From: Candidatus Hydrogenedentota bacterium
GTDB lineage: Bacteria > Hydrogenedentota > Hydrogenedentia > Hydrogenedentales > SLHB01
NCBI GenBank assembly: GCA_029552745.1
Contig: JAKPDK010000152.1
Location: 186,001 to 250,000, forward strand
Length of the DNA stretch: 64,000 bases
Reading direction: 5' to 3'
In this document: piece after piece, positions 1 to 8,956 of the stretch
How positions within the stretch are numbered: position 1 is the stretch's first letter
Layout: every line of letters begins with the position of its first letter
Program-made: the position numbers and the translations under genes
Notes under the pieces: model-generated
What the model saw: only the letters and a program-made list of their open reading frames with translations
Told to the model about the DNA's origin: nothing
The model's database searches: none

Positions 1-473
1 AGGCGATAATGGGAATCGCTGGGCTAGACCGAAATAAGCTGTTGCTATTTGGAGGATGGGAGTCGGCTTCCCGTGGTGCCGGTTCGACTCTTCAGATCTT
101 GGGAGAAATGCTGCAGATTCATGATCAATTTCAGGGCGTGGATGAGTGCACAGTAAACCCGGATGGCTCGTTGCAGATATTGGAGCGCGTTGAGGGAGGT
201 AACCACCAGGTTTCTGTTTGCAAAGGGCCGCCCGTCGTTCTAGGCTGGGCAACAGGTAACTTGCCGGAACCTCCCAACAATCCTCAAATCGGTATGTCAA
301 ACATGCGAACGATCATGCCGGCATTGCAAAAAGCAAAAACCGCCAAAATAGGTGCCGATGGCGTTTTCTTTGGTTCTGTGGAATTGCCGAAGCAGTTGCG
401 ACAAACCCGTGTTGTGAAGGATGCACAAGTGGACGAGATCGCCCGCGAAATACTCGAGTGGATTCGTAAATAA
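1..473 (+). CDS. etfB: Electron transfer flavoprotein beta subunit, 5'-truncated by window edge
   Basis: EtfB/FixA-type subunit that carries electrons from a flavoprotein dehydrogenase together with EtfA. The frame is open to base 1 and the first in-frame ATG is at 9, so roughly the first 100 residues of a usual ~250-residue subunit lie outside the window. The visible part has the late-family pattern: a conserved GGWESASRGAGST stretch near the start, a short acidic/GG loop, and MSNMRTIMPALQKAKT, the R-x-IM-x-A-x-K-A-K segment that follows the G-L-x-E-P region. It ends with TAA 13 bp before etfA, as expected for a two-gene ETF operon. The identification rests on this pattern and on the neighbour. 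Its electron donor cannot be told from the window. Confidence 0.8.
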   Translation, partial: AIMGIAGLDRNKLLLFGGWESASRGAGSTLQILGEMLQIHDQFQGVDECTVNPDGSLQILERVEGGNHQVSVCKGPPVVLGWATGNLPEPPNNPQIGMSNMRTIMPALQKAKTAKIGADGVFFGSVELPKQLRQTRVVKDAQVDEIAREILEWIRK

Positions 474-486
474 GGAAGGTCATCTT

Positions 487-1530
487 ATGGAAACTATATT
501 GGTTGTCTTAAACGTGGATGAAAATGGAAACCTTTCTAAACATGCCTTGGAAACCGTTTCCGCGGGGGTAAAACTTTCAAAAGGGTTATCGAGTCCGTTC
601 ACAGTGGGCATTGTAGGCCCGAAACCCGAGCTTGCGGCAGAATTGATCGGCGGCTGCGGCGCGACGCATTTCTTAGGAGTCTCAGCGGAGGCGTTTCAGA
701 TTCCCCGTTACGTTACAGACAGCGTTTTAATTGAAAACCTAGCAAATAAAAGTCAAGCCACGCTCATTTTGGCGCCGGGTTCCAGCAGATGGAACCGCGT
801 GCTGCCCGGAGTAGCCCATCGCCTCGGTGGCAGAGCAGATTTACACGTAGGAGAATTAAAGGTCGCAGAAGGAAAACTCTCCATTACGAAATGGTATTAC
901 CGTCAACGAATGGAGGCTGTCCTACAACGCGCTCACAGGCCGTGGTGTCTGGGGTTGGACTCCGGAGCCGATGCCCCGTGGCAAGGGGAAAGAGGACAGG
1001 TGTCTGTGGAAATCCTGGATATTCCTATAAATCCCGCGGAAATCCGTACACAAGTTCAGGGCGCAAAGTCGCCGTCAACTAGTGAGCAGACGATACGTCC
1101 CGATGCTGAACTACTGTTTGTTGCCGGAGCCGGTTGGACGAAGAAACAGGCGGACGGTCAGGCACACCCCGACAGGGCAGCCGAGTTGATTCTCCGTTTC
1201 CTACAACTTTCTGGGGCATCTCTGGGGGGCAGCAAGTCTCTGGTGGACCTCAGTTCCGAAGGTCAGTCGGTGTTGCCGTTCATGACCCACTTGAACCAGG
1301 TTGGTCAAACAGGTGCCACTCCAAGACACCCGAAAGGACTAGCAACTTGCTGTCATGGGGAGGAACCTCACGTGGTAGGATGGCGGTTCATCAACGAGCG
1401 GCGGGCTGTGAACCTCGACCCGAACTGCGGATGGGCACATGGCAAGGCTGATGTGCTTTATGTTGCAGACGCCTTCCAAGTAATGGAACGCCTGAACGCA
1501 CTTCTCGAACAAGAAAAACAAAGCAAGTAG
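487..1530 (+). CDS. etfA: Electron transfer flavoprotein alpha subunit, divergent FAD-binding region
   Basis: A 347-residue EtfA/FixB-type protein, the FAD-carrying partner of the upstream etfB. The ATG at 487 follows AAGGAAGG at 473-480. An ATG at 421 is open in the same frame but would overlap etfB and lacks a ribosome site. Residues 1-190 form the nucleotide-binding-fold domain. The C-terminal FAD domain is recognised by VGQTG (272-276) and the terminal N-x-D...VAD pattern (309-328). The usual G-I-S-G-A-x-Q-H segment after VGQTG is replaced by a Cys-, His- and Glu-rich stretch around 288-298, and the upstream G-x-S-R motif reads GGSKS. Family assignment is firm because of length, VGQTG and the etfB neighbour. 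Whether FAD is bound normally is open. Confidence 0.8.
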   Translation: METILVVLNVDENGNLSKHALETVSAGVKLSKGLSSPFTVGIVGPKPELAAELIGGCGATHFLGVSAEAFQIPRYVTDSVLIENLANKSQATLILAPGSSRWNRVLPGVAHRLGGRADLHVGELKVAEGKLSITKWYYRQRMEAVLQRAHRPWCLGLDSGADAPWQGERGQVSVEILDIPINPAEIRTQVQGAKSPSTSEQTIRPDAELLFVAGAGWTKKQADGQAHPDRAAELILRFLQLSGASLGGSKSLVDLSSEGQSVLPFMTHLNQVGQTGATPRHPKGLATCCHGEEPHVVGWRFINERRAVNLDPNCGWAHGKADVLYVADAFQVMERLNALLEQEKQSK

Positions 1531-1534
1531 GTTG

Positions 1535-1585
1535 GCCGAGGTTGGGAGTGTGGGCAATCTCCCGTTCGAGAAAAAAGATCTCGGC
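1535..1585. other. Nested inverted repeats between etfA and aminotransferase
   Basis: GCCGAG at 1535-1540 is complementary to CTCGGC at 1580-1585. Inside this pair GGGAG (1544-1548) matches CTCCC (1559-1563), and CGAG (1567-1570) could alternatively pair with CTCG (1580-1583). No T-tract follows, so this is not a clear intrinsic terminator. It could be a structured leader of the downstream gene or chance. Confidence 0.3.
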
Positions 1586-1629
1586 TGTGCTATTCTCTCG
1601 TTTCTAGGTAATATGAGGAGATGTTCCCT

Positions 1630-2829
1630 ATGTTTGAAAAGCTGGATATTTGTCCTCCTGATCCTATTCTTGGTTTGACAGAAGCCTTCAAAAAGGATCC
1701 CAATCCCAAGAAGATCAATCTGGGCGTGGGGGAGTATAAGGACGCGTTTGGAAAAACCCCCGTTCTTGAGACCGTGAAAAAAGCAGAAAGAATTCTTACC
1801 GACGAGGAAACGGATAAATTGTATTTGCCTATCGATGGCCATGCCGGATACAAAAGACATGTGCAACTCTTGGTTTTCGGCGAAGCCCATCCTGTCATTC
1901 AATCTCAACGTGCCGTCACAGTTCAGACCCCAGGTGGAACAGGCGCCTTACGCGTCGGTGCTGACTTTTTATCAAAAGTCAACCCCTCTGTAACCGTTTG
2001 GGTAAGTGAACCGACTTGGCCCAATCATCCGGGCATTTTTGCTGCGGCAAACATAATCACAAAATCATATCCTTACTATAACGCGGCACAAAAGACTCTC
2101 GACTTTGAGAACTTGATGTCAACTTTAGAAAAAATACCCGCGGGAGAAGTTGTTTTGTTCCACGGGGGATGCCACAACCCAACTGGTGTAGACCCGAGTC
2201 CGGCGCAGTGGGAAGCCATCGCCAACATGGCAGCAGCAAAAGGCTGGATACCGTTCGTAGACTTTGCATATCAAGGGTTCGCGGAAGGGATCGACTCAGA
2301 CGCAACCGGCGTTCGCACGCTCGCTGCCACCGTTCCGGAAATGCTGATTGCTTCCTCTTTTTCTAAGAACTTCGGACTCTACAATGAGCGGGTAGGCGCT
2401 TTAACGTTGGTCGCAAGTTCTGAATCGCAGGCTCAAACGGCGCTAGGACATATCAAGAGGTGCATCCGCACCAACTACTCCAACCCGCCTGCCCACGGGG
2501 CCATGTTGGTTTCCATGATATTGGACACACCTGAACTTAAGAAACAATGGGAGAGTGAAGTACGTCAGATGCGAGAACGTATTGCGCGTATGCGGACGCT
2601 TTTTGTGCATACCTTGCAGAGTAAAGGTGTGACACAAGATTTCTCGTTTATTGAAAAACAGAAGGGTATGTTCTCCTTCTCGGGACTCTCCCCAGAACAT
2701 GTGAAACTACTGCGTGAAAAGCACTCCATCTATATTGTGGGTAATGGACGTATCAACGTTGCGGGTATGACAGAACAGAACATGGACGCCCTCTGTTCGG
2801 CTATTGCAGAAGTGCTGCGACAAGCATAA
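1630..2829 (+). CDS. aspC: Aspartate/aromatic aminotransferase (AspC/TyrB type, PLP-dependent)
   Basis: A 399-residue class I aminotransferase that very likely interconverts aspartate or aromatic amino acids with 2-oxo acids in the cytosol. It is strikingly close in length and motifs to enterobacterial AspC: DPILGL near the N-terminus, INLGVGEYKD, QTPGGTGALR, the NPTGVDPS loop, the aspartate-tyrosine DFAYQGFA that contacts the cofactor ring, the PLP lysine in SSFSKNFGLYNERVG, and SNPPAHGA and GRINVAGM towards the C-terminus. ATG 1630 sits 9 bp after GAGGAG (1615-1620). The in-frame ATG at 1621 directly abuts that site and is less likely. AspC and TyrB cannot be separated by eye, so substrate preference is unsettled. 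Confidence 0.93.
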   Translation: MFEKLDICPPDPILGLTEAFKKDPNPKKINLGVGEYKDAFGKTPVLETVKKAERILTDEETDKLYLPIDGHAGYKRHVQLLVFGEAHPVIQSQRAVTVQTPGGTGALRVGADFLSKVNPSVTVWVSEPTWPNHPGIFAAANIITKSYPYYNAAQKTLDFENLMSTLEKIPAGEVVLFHGGCHNPTGVDPSPAQWEAIANMAAAKGWIPFVDFAYQGFAEGIDSDATGVRTLAATVPEMLIASSFSKNFGLYNERVGALTLVASSESQAQTALGHIKRCIRTNYSNPPAHGAMLVSMILDTPELKKQWESEVRQMRERIARMRTLFVHTLQSKGVTQDFSFIEKQKGMFSFSGLSPEHVKLLREKHSIYIVGNGRINVAGMTEQNMDALCSAIAEVLRQA

Positions 2830-2893
2830 AATGTATTGCCGCTGGACGAGTCTTGAGTTGTCGGACTCGGTACTATTCGAAAGGAGGCAAAAC

Positions 2894-4312
2894 ATGCGCG
2901 GGCGTTGCAGATTATTCGCAGTCTGGGCATGTTTTTTGATTCTTTCTTATCAAGTCGACGCACTTAACGTTGACACATCCTCGTGGAAACATGTTTTCCC
3001 TTTTTCATATGACTATGTTGCCCGAGAAACAGCAGGAATTGAGCGCAAATACGAGCCTGTCGAGCTGACGTTAAGTGTTCCCGGTCCTACGGACAAAAAT
3101 TGGCAGAACGACATTCGCGTTGTCCGATTGTCTGATGACAACATGGGAGAATTGATACCCCATCAGCTTTTGGGTAAAGCGGAGTCCATTTACACGCCCA
3201 ACGAAACGGCTGTCCAGCCTGCGTCTGCTGAAAGTGCGAATATCTTATTCTTTGCGTCATGTCCTGCCAATGGTACCGTCTGTTATCGGCTGTTTTGGGG
3301 ATCTCCCAAGAATAAGGAAAAAACAGCGACGTTGCCTGATGCGGAAGACCCCAACCCACTACAGGTGAGTGGCGAACCGCCGGCGCTCCATATCGTCAAT
3401 GAATTCTATGATGTGACATTAGACCCTAAATCCGGGGGGATTTTGCACACCCGCCTCGCAAACAGAGATGAGTCGGAAAAGATGTTTTATCACACCATAC
3501 CGATGCATTTCGGGGTTGACGTGTGGAGCCCTCCCCAGGGTTGGGACCACGATTACGATTGGCCAGCGCCCCCTAACCAACGCCTAGAAAAGGGACCTCT
3601 GGCATTGCGCTATTTTCGTTGGGGGCCTCTTTCTAGATATTCCGATGTCATGGTGTCGGTAACCTACACATTTTATGCCCACATTCCGTGGGTTGATATT
3701 TCTAGCACAATCCATTTTACGCAGAACCGGTCGGCACGCGCCGTTCGTATTGGAGAAATCGTTGTCAGTCATACCCACAAACCAACGCCAAATGAAAAAG
3801 ATGCCGATGGAAAATCGCCCGATGTATTGACACATTATGCGTGGCCGGATGAACACAGGAACATCGTTTCCATCGATATAAATGCCCACCGAGACGAGGA
3901 AGGCAGGGCAAATCTTCAAGGGGTAGAACCCGGTGCGCTCGGTATCTTGGACTGGAATGTGCCCTGGGTTGCAGGCTGGAATGCCTATCGTAACTACGGT
4001 ATAGCCACGTTACGAAAACGAGACTTCGTTGGAAACCTCTCAGGCAATCCGACACCCAAAACAGTCCCTTGCACGTATGTTGCAAACTATGGCTGGGGAT
4101 TTACATATTGGTCAAGGCCCGCTGTGTACCCCTTTGGCGCTCGAACAACCCCCGAAGACCAGAATACGGTTGTGTCGGCGGGGACACTGTTCGCATCCGA
4201 AGATGCGTTGCTCTTCTTCGAGCCGGATGAGAACCTGAATCAAGTCATTACGTGCTACACGCGCTACACAAAGCCTCTTCGACATGAATTTCGGGGGACG
4301 GGGCCGTGGTAA
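2894..4312 (+). CDS. Secreted protein of uncertain family, possibly carbohydrate-active
   Basis: A 472-residue protein with a clear signal peptide (basic MRGRCR, hydrophobic core, probable cleavage after QVDA near residue 23). The ATG at 2894 has AAGGAGG at 2881-2887 six bases upstream. The first ~150 residues follow a pattern of beta-sandwich proteins that begin by treating a polymer or sugar-like ligand (PVELTLSVPGP, then DIRVVRLSD with IPHQLL, then FFASCPANGTVCYRLFWG). I recall this opening from rhamnogalacturonan-lyase-like and related planctomycete proteins but cannot confirm membership. The centre is rich in Trp, Tyr and His. No catalytic motif is certain. It lies 64 bp after the aminotransferase and is convergent with the next gene. 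Confidence 0.6.
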   Translation: MRGRCRLFAVWACFLILSYQVDALNVDTSSWKHVFPFSYDYVARETAGIERKYEPVELTLSVPGPTDKNWQNDIRVVRLSDDNMGELIPHQLLGKAESIYTPNETAVQPASAESANILFFASCPANGTVCYRLFWGSPKNKEKTATLPDAEDPNPLQVSGEPPALHIVNEFYDVTLDPKSGGILHTRLANRDESEKMFYHTIPMHFGVDVWSPPQGWDHDYDWPAPPNQRLEKGPLALRYFRWGPLSRYSDVMVSVTYTFYAHIPWVDISSTIHFTQNRSARAVRIGEIVVSHTHKPTPNEKDADGKSPDVLTHYAWPDEHRNIVSIDINAHRDEEGRANLQGVEPGALGILDWNVPWVAGWNAYRNYGIATLRKRDFVGNLSGNPTPKTVPCTYVANYGWGFTYWSRPAVYPFGARTTPEDQNTVVSAGTLFASEDALLFFEPDENLNQVITCYTRYTKPLRHEFRGTGPW

Positions 4313-4339
4313 TTACGTTGCCGAACGCCTAGTTCGAAA

Positions 4340-5407
4340 TCACCCTTCTATTCGAGCAATTCTTCCGGATTTTGCAGACTTGTAGATCGCCTCCACAACG
4401 CGGAGTGCTGCTACGGCGTCGTCGCCGGAAATGTCGGGTTGCTTTTTTTTCAGGACGGCTTCGGCAAAACGACGCACATACGTCATGCCCATGATGCCGC
4501 CGTAGCCAGGTGTTCGGTCCAACTCAAACTCGACTTTCCGTAGAGGGGACCCGGCAAATTCTGGAGCGTCGCTGCAAACGAGAAGAACATCTCTTTCCCC
4601 CTCAAACGCAGGTGCCCAAGAAAGACAGCCTTTGGTGCCACGAACAGAAATATAAAGATCTCGACTGTACGGATAAGCGTTAGGAACCGTGTAACTGATA
4701 TCAAGCGCCACAACGGCACCTTTTGAAAATCTGATGTGGGCAAAGGAATTGTCTTCAATGTCATATTGCTTGTTGACCTTGACGTTTTGTCCACTTGCTT
4801 CAGTTGGCTCGTCTCCTAACATCCAACGGAACAGATCAATCCAGTGGACACCCAAATTGAAAAGTGGTCCCCCGCCGGAATGCCTCTTTTGAAGCATCCA
4901 CGCGGAATTACCCTTAAGATAACGTTCCACTCGTCCCGCAGCGCATCTGCCTTCCCCACCTACCACCGTACCCAATATGCCGCTTTCAATTAATCTCTTA
5001 CATTCCCGAGCCACAGGATGAAAACGCCAGCAATACCCTGTTGTGAAAAGAACGCCCGCCTCCTGCGCGGCTATCCGAATGCGGGCGGCTCCTTCGGCAT
5101 GGGTGGCAGTGGGCTTTTCAACCATTAGATGGACACCTTGTCGTGCCAAGACGATTGCTGTATCGGGACATTCATCGTGTGGAAGAAAAATGGCTGCTAT
5201 GTCCGGCTTATCCGCCCGTAACAGGTCGTCTATGCTGGCATATGCTTTCACTCCAAATTCGCCGGAAAACTGATTTCTCAGCGCGGGGTCTTTTTCCACA
5301 ACAGCAATTACATCGGTCAGACCGGATCCACTGAAATGCGGCATGTAAAGTCTGGGGTGAAGATGTCTCAAGCCTACAATCGCCACGCGCAAACGTCTTG
5401 ATGTCAT
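4340..5407 (-). CDS. Gfo/Idh/MocA family NAD(P)-dependent oxidoreductase
   Basis: A 355-residue predicted dehydrogenase acting on a sugar, inositol or related polyol. The N-terminal Rossmann fold starts at RLRVAIVGLRHLHPR. The family's EKP dinucleotide/catalytic motif appears as MVEKPTATH, and the C-terminal half carries the substrate-site pattern GGGPLFNLGVHWIDLFRWMLG with its His and Asp. The start at 5407 gives MTSRRLRVAIVG and has GGGAGA 8 bases upstream. Longer in-frame starts (5476, 5443) would place 12-23 residues without homology before the Rossmann fold. It is divergent from the hybrid kinase at 5698. A second, shorter family member lies at 29702. Substrate cannot be predicted. Confidence 0.87.
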   Translation of the reverse strand: MTSRRLRVAIVGLRHLHPRLYMPHFSGSGLTDVIAVVEKDPALRNQFSGEFGVKAYASIDDLLRADKPDIAAIFLPHDECPDTAIVLARQGVHLMVEKPTATHAEGAARIRIAAQEAGVLFTTGYCWRFHPVARECKRLIESGILGTVVGGEGRCAAGRVERYLKGNSAWMLQKRHSGGGPLFNLGVHWIDLFRWMLGDEPTEASGQNVKVNKQYDIEDNSFAHIRFSKGAVVALDISYTVPNAYPYSRDLYISVRGTKGCLSWAPAFEGERDVLLVCSDAPEFAGSPLRKVEFELDRTPGYGGIMGMTYVRRFAEAVLKKKQPDISGDDAVAALRVVEAIYKSAKSGRIARIEG

Positions 5408-5607
5408 TTGTGTTGTCTCCCGCAAGATAGTTTTCTGTGACATGCAGGTGTCTTGGCAAAATATTTCCAGCCCCAATATAGTAGGACGAAGCGATGGACA
5501 ACAGCAATTTTTGAGTTGGTTCCCTCAATACTAAAAAAGAAAATAATGACGATAGATAAATAAATCAAATAATAATTGATTAGCGTACTGTATTTTAGGT
5601 GTATTTG

Positions 5608-5616
5608 TGCTATAAT
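5608..5616 (+). promoter_or_regulatory. Extended -10 promoter candidate for the signalling cluster
   Basis: TATAAT at 5611-5616 is preceded by TG at 5608-5609, giving the extended -10 form TGnTATAAT inside an AT-rich stretch of about 110 bp. No good -35 hexamer lies 16-18 bp upstream, which extended -10 promoters tolerate. Predicted initiation near 5623 would leave a leader of about 75 nt containing a small hairpin (GTGCT at 5632-5636, AGCAC at 5642-5646) before the kinase start at 5698. Confidence 0.42.
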
Positions 5617-5697
5617 ATTTTTGATAATATCGTGCTTTCGTAGCACAAGTTCTAACAAAGTCGGCACCGCTGAGACGGTAAAATGGGGGTATGTGTA

Positions 5698-7659
5698 ATG
5701 AGTAGTAAGACGCGCGTTTTGGTGGTTGATGACGACAAGAATACCGCAGAGGCAGTTGCAAAAGCTTTACATTTAGAGGGTTATGAGTCGGCTTTCGAAT
5801 TGGATGCCGTAAGTGCTCTTCGCCGATTACATGGGGAACCATACGATATCACGCTTGTAGATTTAGAAATGCCTGGCATGAATGGTTTGGAATTCCTTTC
5901 GGCACTAAAAAAAGAACGTATTTCCACCATTCCTATCGTGCTGACCGTATATAACGACGCGGCGCATGCCGTTGGAGCAATGCGTCTGGGTGCTTTTGAT
6001 TACATCACGAAGCCAGCTGAAATTAGACGCATCGATTTCGTTATCCAGCGGGCGTTGGCACACCGCGACGCCATTGAAAATGCCAGAGAGCAGGAAAGAG
6101 TCACCCGTGAATGGCAAAGTTTATTTGACGCCTATCCCGACTGTGTCCTTGTGGTTGATTCTGACCACAGAATTGTGAGAGCAAACCGGGCGACTGCGAC
6201 TTCTTTGGGTACATCCCCTCAAGAACTTTGTGGAAAGTGCTGTTTTGAGGTGATCCATCAGACAAAAATGCCACCGGACTACTGCCCTCTGGAAAAATTG
6301 ACCCAAGCACAAAATGATGAGTTTGTGTCATATTGGGAGATACATGGTCGTCCTTATCATGTAGTAACTAGGGCATACAAGAACAATGACGGCGGGGTGG
6401 CGGGCGTGATACATGTGGCTCGAGAGATGTCACAAGAGTTCAAGTTGAGATCAGAACTCCTAAAGGCGAATGAGGAAACGGAACTTCTACTAAGTTCGCT
6501 GTCTTCGTTTCTTATTGGCCTAAATGAAGAGTTGCGGATTACGCGATGGAACGCAGCGGCGGAAACTCTTTTTGAAATCACTGCCAAGGATGCTCTGGGC
6601 AAAGATTTGAGGGAACTTGCAATACCTTGGGACATTTCCGAGCATTTCAATTGGGCTGTATGGACAGCGCTGAGAAAGCCTCACAGACTACCGCACATAC
6701 ATCTTACAACACCTGAGGGCAAAGAAAGGATTCTCGGGGTTACTATTCACCCTATCCAAGATAACGAACAGAAGATTCGGGGAATATTTTTGATTGGCGC
6801 GGACATTACGGACCGTCTAAACATGGAAGCGCAATTAGTACAATCGCAAAAACTGGAATCCATAGGACAATTAGCCGCGGGGATCGCACACGAGATCAAT
6901 ACACCAACTCAATACGTAGGAGATAACGTCGCCTTTCTGTCGGATGCATTTAGCCAGATAACGCAGCTTCAACAAGCCTATGAAGAATTACTGGCAGCTG
7001 CGCGTTCCGATTCAACTCTTGCACCGTTTGTGCAAAAAATCGACGAACTCAAAACAGACGTCGATTTCTCGTTTTTGGAACAGGAGGTTCCTAAAGCAAT
7101 CCAACAATCTCAAGAAGGAATTCGACGTATCGCTTCCATTGTGTTGGCAATGAAAGAGTTCTCCCATCCTGACGCCAAAGAGAAGCATCGCGTCGATCTG
7201 AACCACTGCATCCAAAACACCATTACCATATCACGCAACGAATGGAAATATGTGGCAGATGTGTTTACTGACTTTGACCCCTCTTTGCCGGCTGTCAACT
7301 GCTTAGAAGGAGAATTCAATCAAGTTATTCTTAATATAATTGTAAATGCGGCACATGCTATACGTGACGCAATAGGAGATGGCTCAAAAGAAAAAGGTAA
7401 GATTACTATCTCTACACGTCGGGACGGAGATTGGGTCGAAATACGAATCAGCGATACAGGAACCGGCATACCTAAGGCAATCCGAAATCGGGTTTTTGAC
7501 CCATTTTTTACTACGAAAGAAGTTGGCAAGGGCACCGGCCAAGGTCTCGCGATTGCACGAAATGTCATTGTTGATAAACACAAAGGTACCATCACGTTTG
7601 AAACCGAAGAGGGGCAAGGGACAACGTTCATCATTCGAATACCGATTGACGGAGAATAA
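5698..7659 (+). CDS. Hybrid sensor histidine kinase: REC-PAS-PAS-HisKA-HATPase
   Basis: A 653-residue cytosolic-looking kinase without membrane segments. Receiver domain at 1-120 with phosphoacceptor Asp55 (LVDLEMPGMNG) and Lys105. First PAS domain about 135-245, carrying a Cys-rich CGKCCF...CPL segment. Second PAS about 265-375. The H-box has His398 in GIAHEINTP, followed by a long helical stretch. The ATPase has NIIVNAAHA (546-554), DTGTG (586-590) and GKGTGQGLA. The N-terminal receiver means the kinase is itself phospho-regulated or receives phosphate. ATG 5698 follows GGGGGT with a 7-base gap. ATG 5683 lacks a ribosome site. It heads a run of three REC-containing genes on the same strand, its probable partners. 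The signal sensed is unknown. Confidence 0.92.
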   Translation: MSSKTRVLVVDDDKNTAEAVAKALHLEGYESAFELDAVSALRRLHGEPYDITLVDLEMPGMNGLEFLSALKKERISTIPIVLTVYNDAAHAVGAMRLGAFDYITKPAEIRRIDFVIQRALAHRDAIENAREQERVTREWQSLFDAYPDCVLVVDSDHRIVRANRATATSLGTSPQELCGKCCFEVIHQTKMPPDYCPLEKLTQAQNDEFVSYWEIHGRPYHVVTRAYKNNDGGVAGVIHVAREMSQEFKLRSELLKANEETELLLSSLSSFLIGLNEELRITRWNAAAETLFEITAKDALGKDLRELAIPWDISEHFNWAVWTALRKPHRLPHIHLTTPEGKERILGVTIHPIQDNEQKIRGIFLIGADITDRLNMEAQLVQSQKLESIGQLAAGIAHEINTPTQYVGDNVAFLSDAFSQITQLQQAYEELLAAARSDSTLAPFVQKIDELKTDVDFSFLEQEVPKAIQQSQEGIRRIASIVLAMKEFSHPDAKEKHRVDLNHCIQNTITISRNEWKYVADVFTDFDPSLPAVNCLEGEFNQVILNIIVNAAHAIRDAIGDGSKEKGKITISTRRDGDWVEIRISDTGTGIPKAIRNRVFDPFFTTKEVGKGTGQGLAIARNVIVDKHKGTITFETEEGQGTTFIIRIPIDGE

Positions 7660-7738
7660 GAAGCGGTTTTTGGATAAAATTGCCTACCGAGAAATCTATT
7701 CTGCCGCTGACTTGAGTTATGCTTTGGGGAGATAGAAT

Positions 7739-8956
7739 ATGCGGAAGATTCTCTTCGTAGATGATGAACCCAATGTTTTGGAGGGACTTCAGCGTATGCT
7801 GTTTCCTTTGAGAAAAGAATGGAAAATGGCATTCGCTAACAGCGGGCAAAAGGCGCTAGAAATTCTGGCACAAGAGGAGTTCGACATTATTGTCTCTGAT
7901 ATGCGCATGCCGGGAATGGACGGCGCAGAGCTTCTTTCTATCGTCAGAGAACGTTTCCCCAGAATGGTGCGTTTCGTGCTTTCCGGGCAGTCAGACAGGG
8001 AAACGATTTTTCGTTCTGTGGGTGCAGCCCATCAGTTTATGTCAAAACCGTGCGATCCCAAAGCATTAAAGTCCACTGTGGACCGCGCATTTGCCCTTCG
8101 CGACATTTTCAATAGTCCCACAGTATCCGAGACGGTTTCTCGAGTTGGAACCCTTCCTGCACTCCCGGAGACTTATGCAAAGTTAGTAAAAAAGTTGCAA
8201 GACCCGGAAAGCTCCGTTGCAGATGTTGGGCATATTATTGAATCGGATGTAGCTATGACCGCTAAAGTGCTTCAGTTAGTGAATTCAGCTTTTTTTGGAG
8301 TTCGTCGCCAAGTAAATACGGCAGTTCAAGCCGTCGGGCTTTTGGGCTTAGATACCATTCGAAGCCTGGTGTTGGTAGCAGGAGTTTTTCAAAGCGCCAG
8401 CGGTAAGAAAATGCCACCGGGTTTTTCGATGGAAGCGCTGTGGCATCATAGTATGATGGTCGGCGGATATGCTCAGACGATAGCTAAGGAAATGGGACTT
8501 GGCGAAGGAATAAAAAGTGAGTGTCTGACTGGTGGTTTGCTGCATGATATCGGTAAACTCCTTCTTGCTTCTGGGCTTCGTGACGAATACGGCACGGCGA
8601 TCAAACGAGCGACTCAGGAAAAACGAGAGCTTTTCTGCATTGAACAAGAACTTTTTGGAATCACTCATGCAGAAATAGGCGCCTATCTTTTGGGCATTTG
8701 GGGGTTGCCTGACCCGATCGTGGAATCTGTGGCTTTTCACCATAAACCAGGAGAATGCCAGGGCTCTGGTTTTTCTGCGTTGACTGCGGTACACGTTGCC
8801 AACGTGTTCGCTAATTGGGAAAAGGCGAGAGATGAAACATCTCCTACGTTATCCTTTGATCAAAACTATCTCGAACGCGCTGGAGTACAGGAATCGCTGT
8901 CCAAATGGGAAAATGCTTGTCGACAGCTTAATCCGAAACAAGAGGGAGACACATGA
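7739..8956 (+). CDS. Response regulator with HDOD output domain
   Basis: A 405-residue protein. The receiver domain (1-120) has Asp54 in SDMRMPGMDG and Lys103 in MSKPC. An HDOD domain (about 130-330) begins GTLPALPETY, includes SDVAMTAKVLQLVNSAFF, and keeps an HD pair at 269-270 (GLLHDIGKL). HDOD domains are relatives of HD phosphohydrolases; most act in signalling and many are catalytically silent. The final ~60 residues show no recognisable domain. GGGGAGA lies just before the start. The gene follows the hybrid kinase by 79 bp and overlaps the next gene by ATGA, so the two regulators are probably translationally coupled. The output is likely protein-protein regulation rather than DNA binding, since no HTH is visible. 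Confidence 0.9.
   Translation: MRKILFVDDEPNVLEGLQRMLFPLRKEWKMAFANSGQKALEILAQEEFDIIVSDMRMPGMDGAELLSIVRERFPRMVRFVLSGQSDRETIFRSVGAAHQFMSKPCDPKALKSTVDRAFALRDIFNSPTVSETVSRVGTLPALPETYAKLVKKLQDPESSVADVGHIIESDVAMTAKVLQLVNSAFFGVRRQVNTAVQAVGLLGLDTIRSLVLVAGVFQSASGKKMPPGFSMEALWHHSMMVGGYAQTIAKEMGLGEGIKSECLTGGLLHDIGKLLLASGLRDEYGTAIKRATQEKRELFCIEQELFGITHAEIGAYLLGIWGLPDPIVESVAFHHKPGECQGSGFSALTAVHVANVFANWEKARDETSPTLSFDQNYLERAGVQESLSKWENACRQLNPKQEGDT

Noticed and set aside
79-105. tRNA-like GGTTCGACTC
   Set aside because: Inside etfB coding sequence; no cloverleaf can be built around it.
421-486. Longer N-terminus for etfA
   Set aside because: Overlaps etfB and has no ribosome site, while ATG 487 follows AAGGAAGG and begins like the family.
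1339-1908. Minus-strand open frame of 189 codons across etfA and the aminotransferase
   Set aside because: Shadow of two clear genes; the protein is Phe-rich with no motif.
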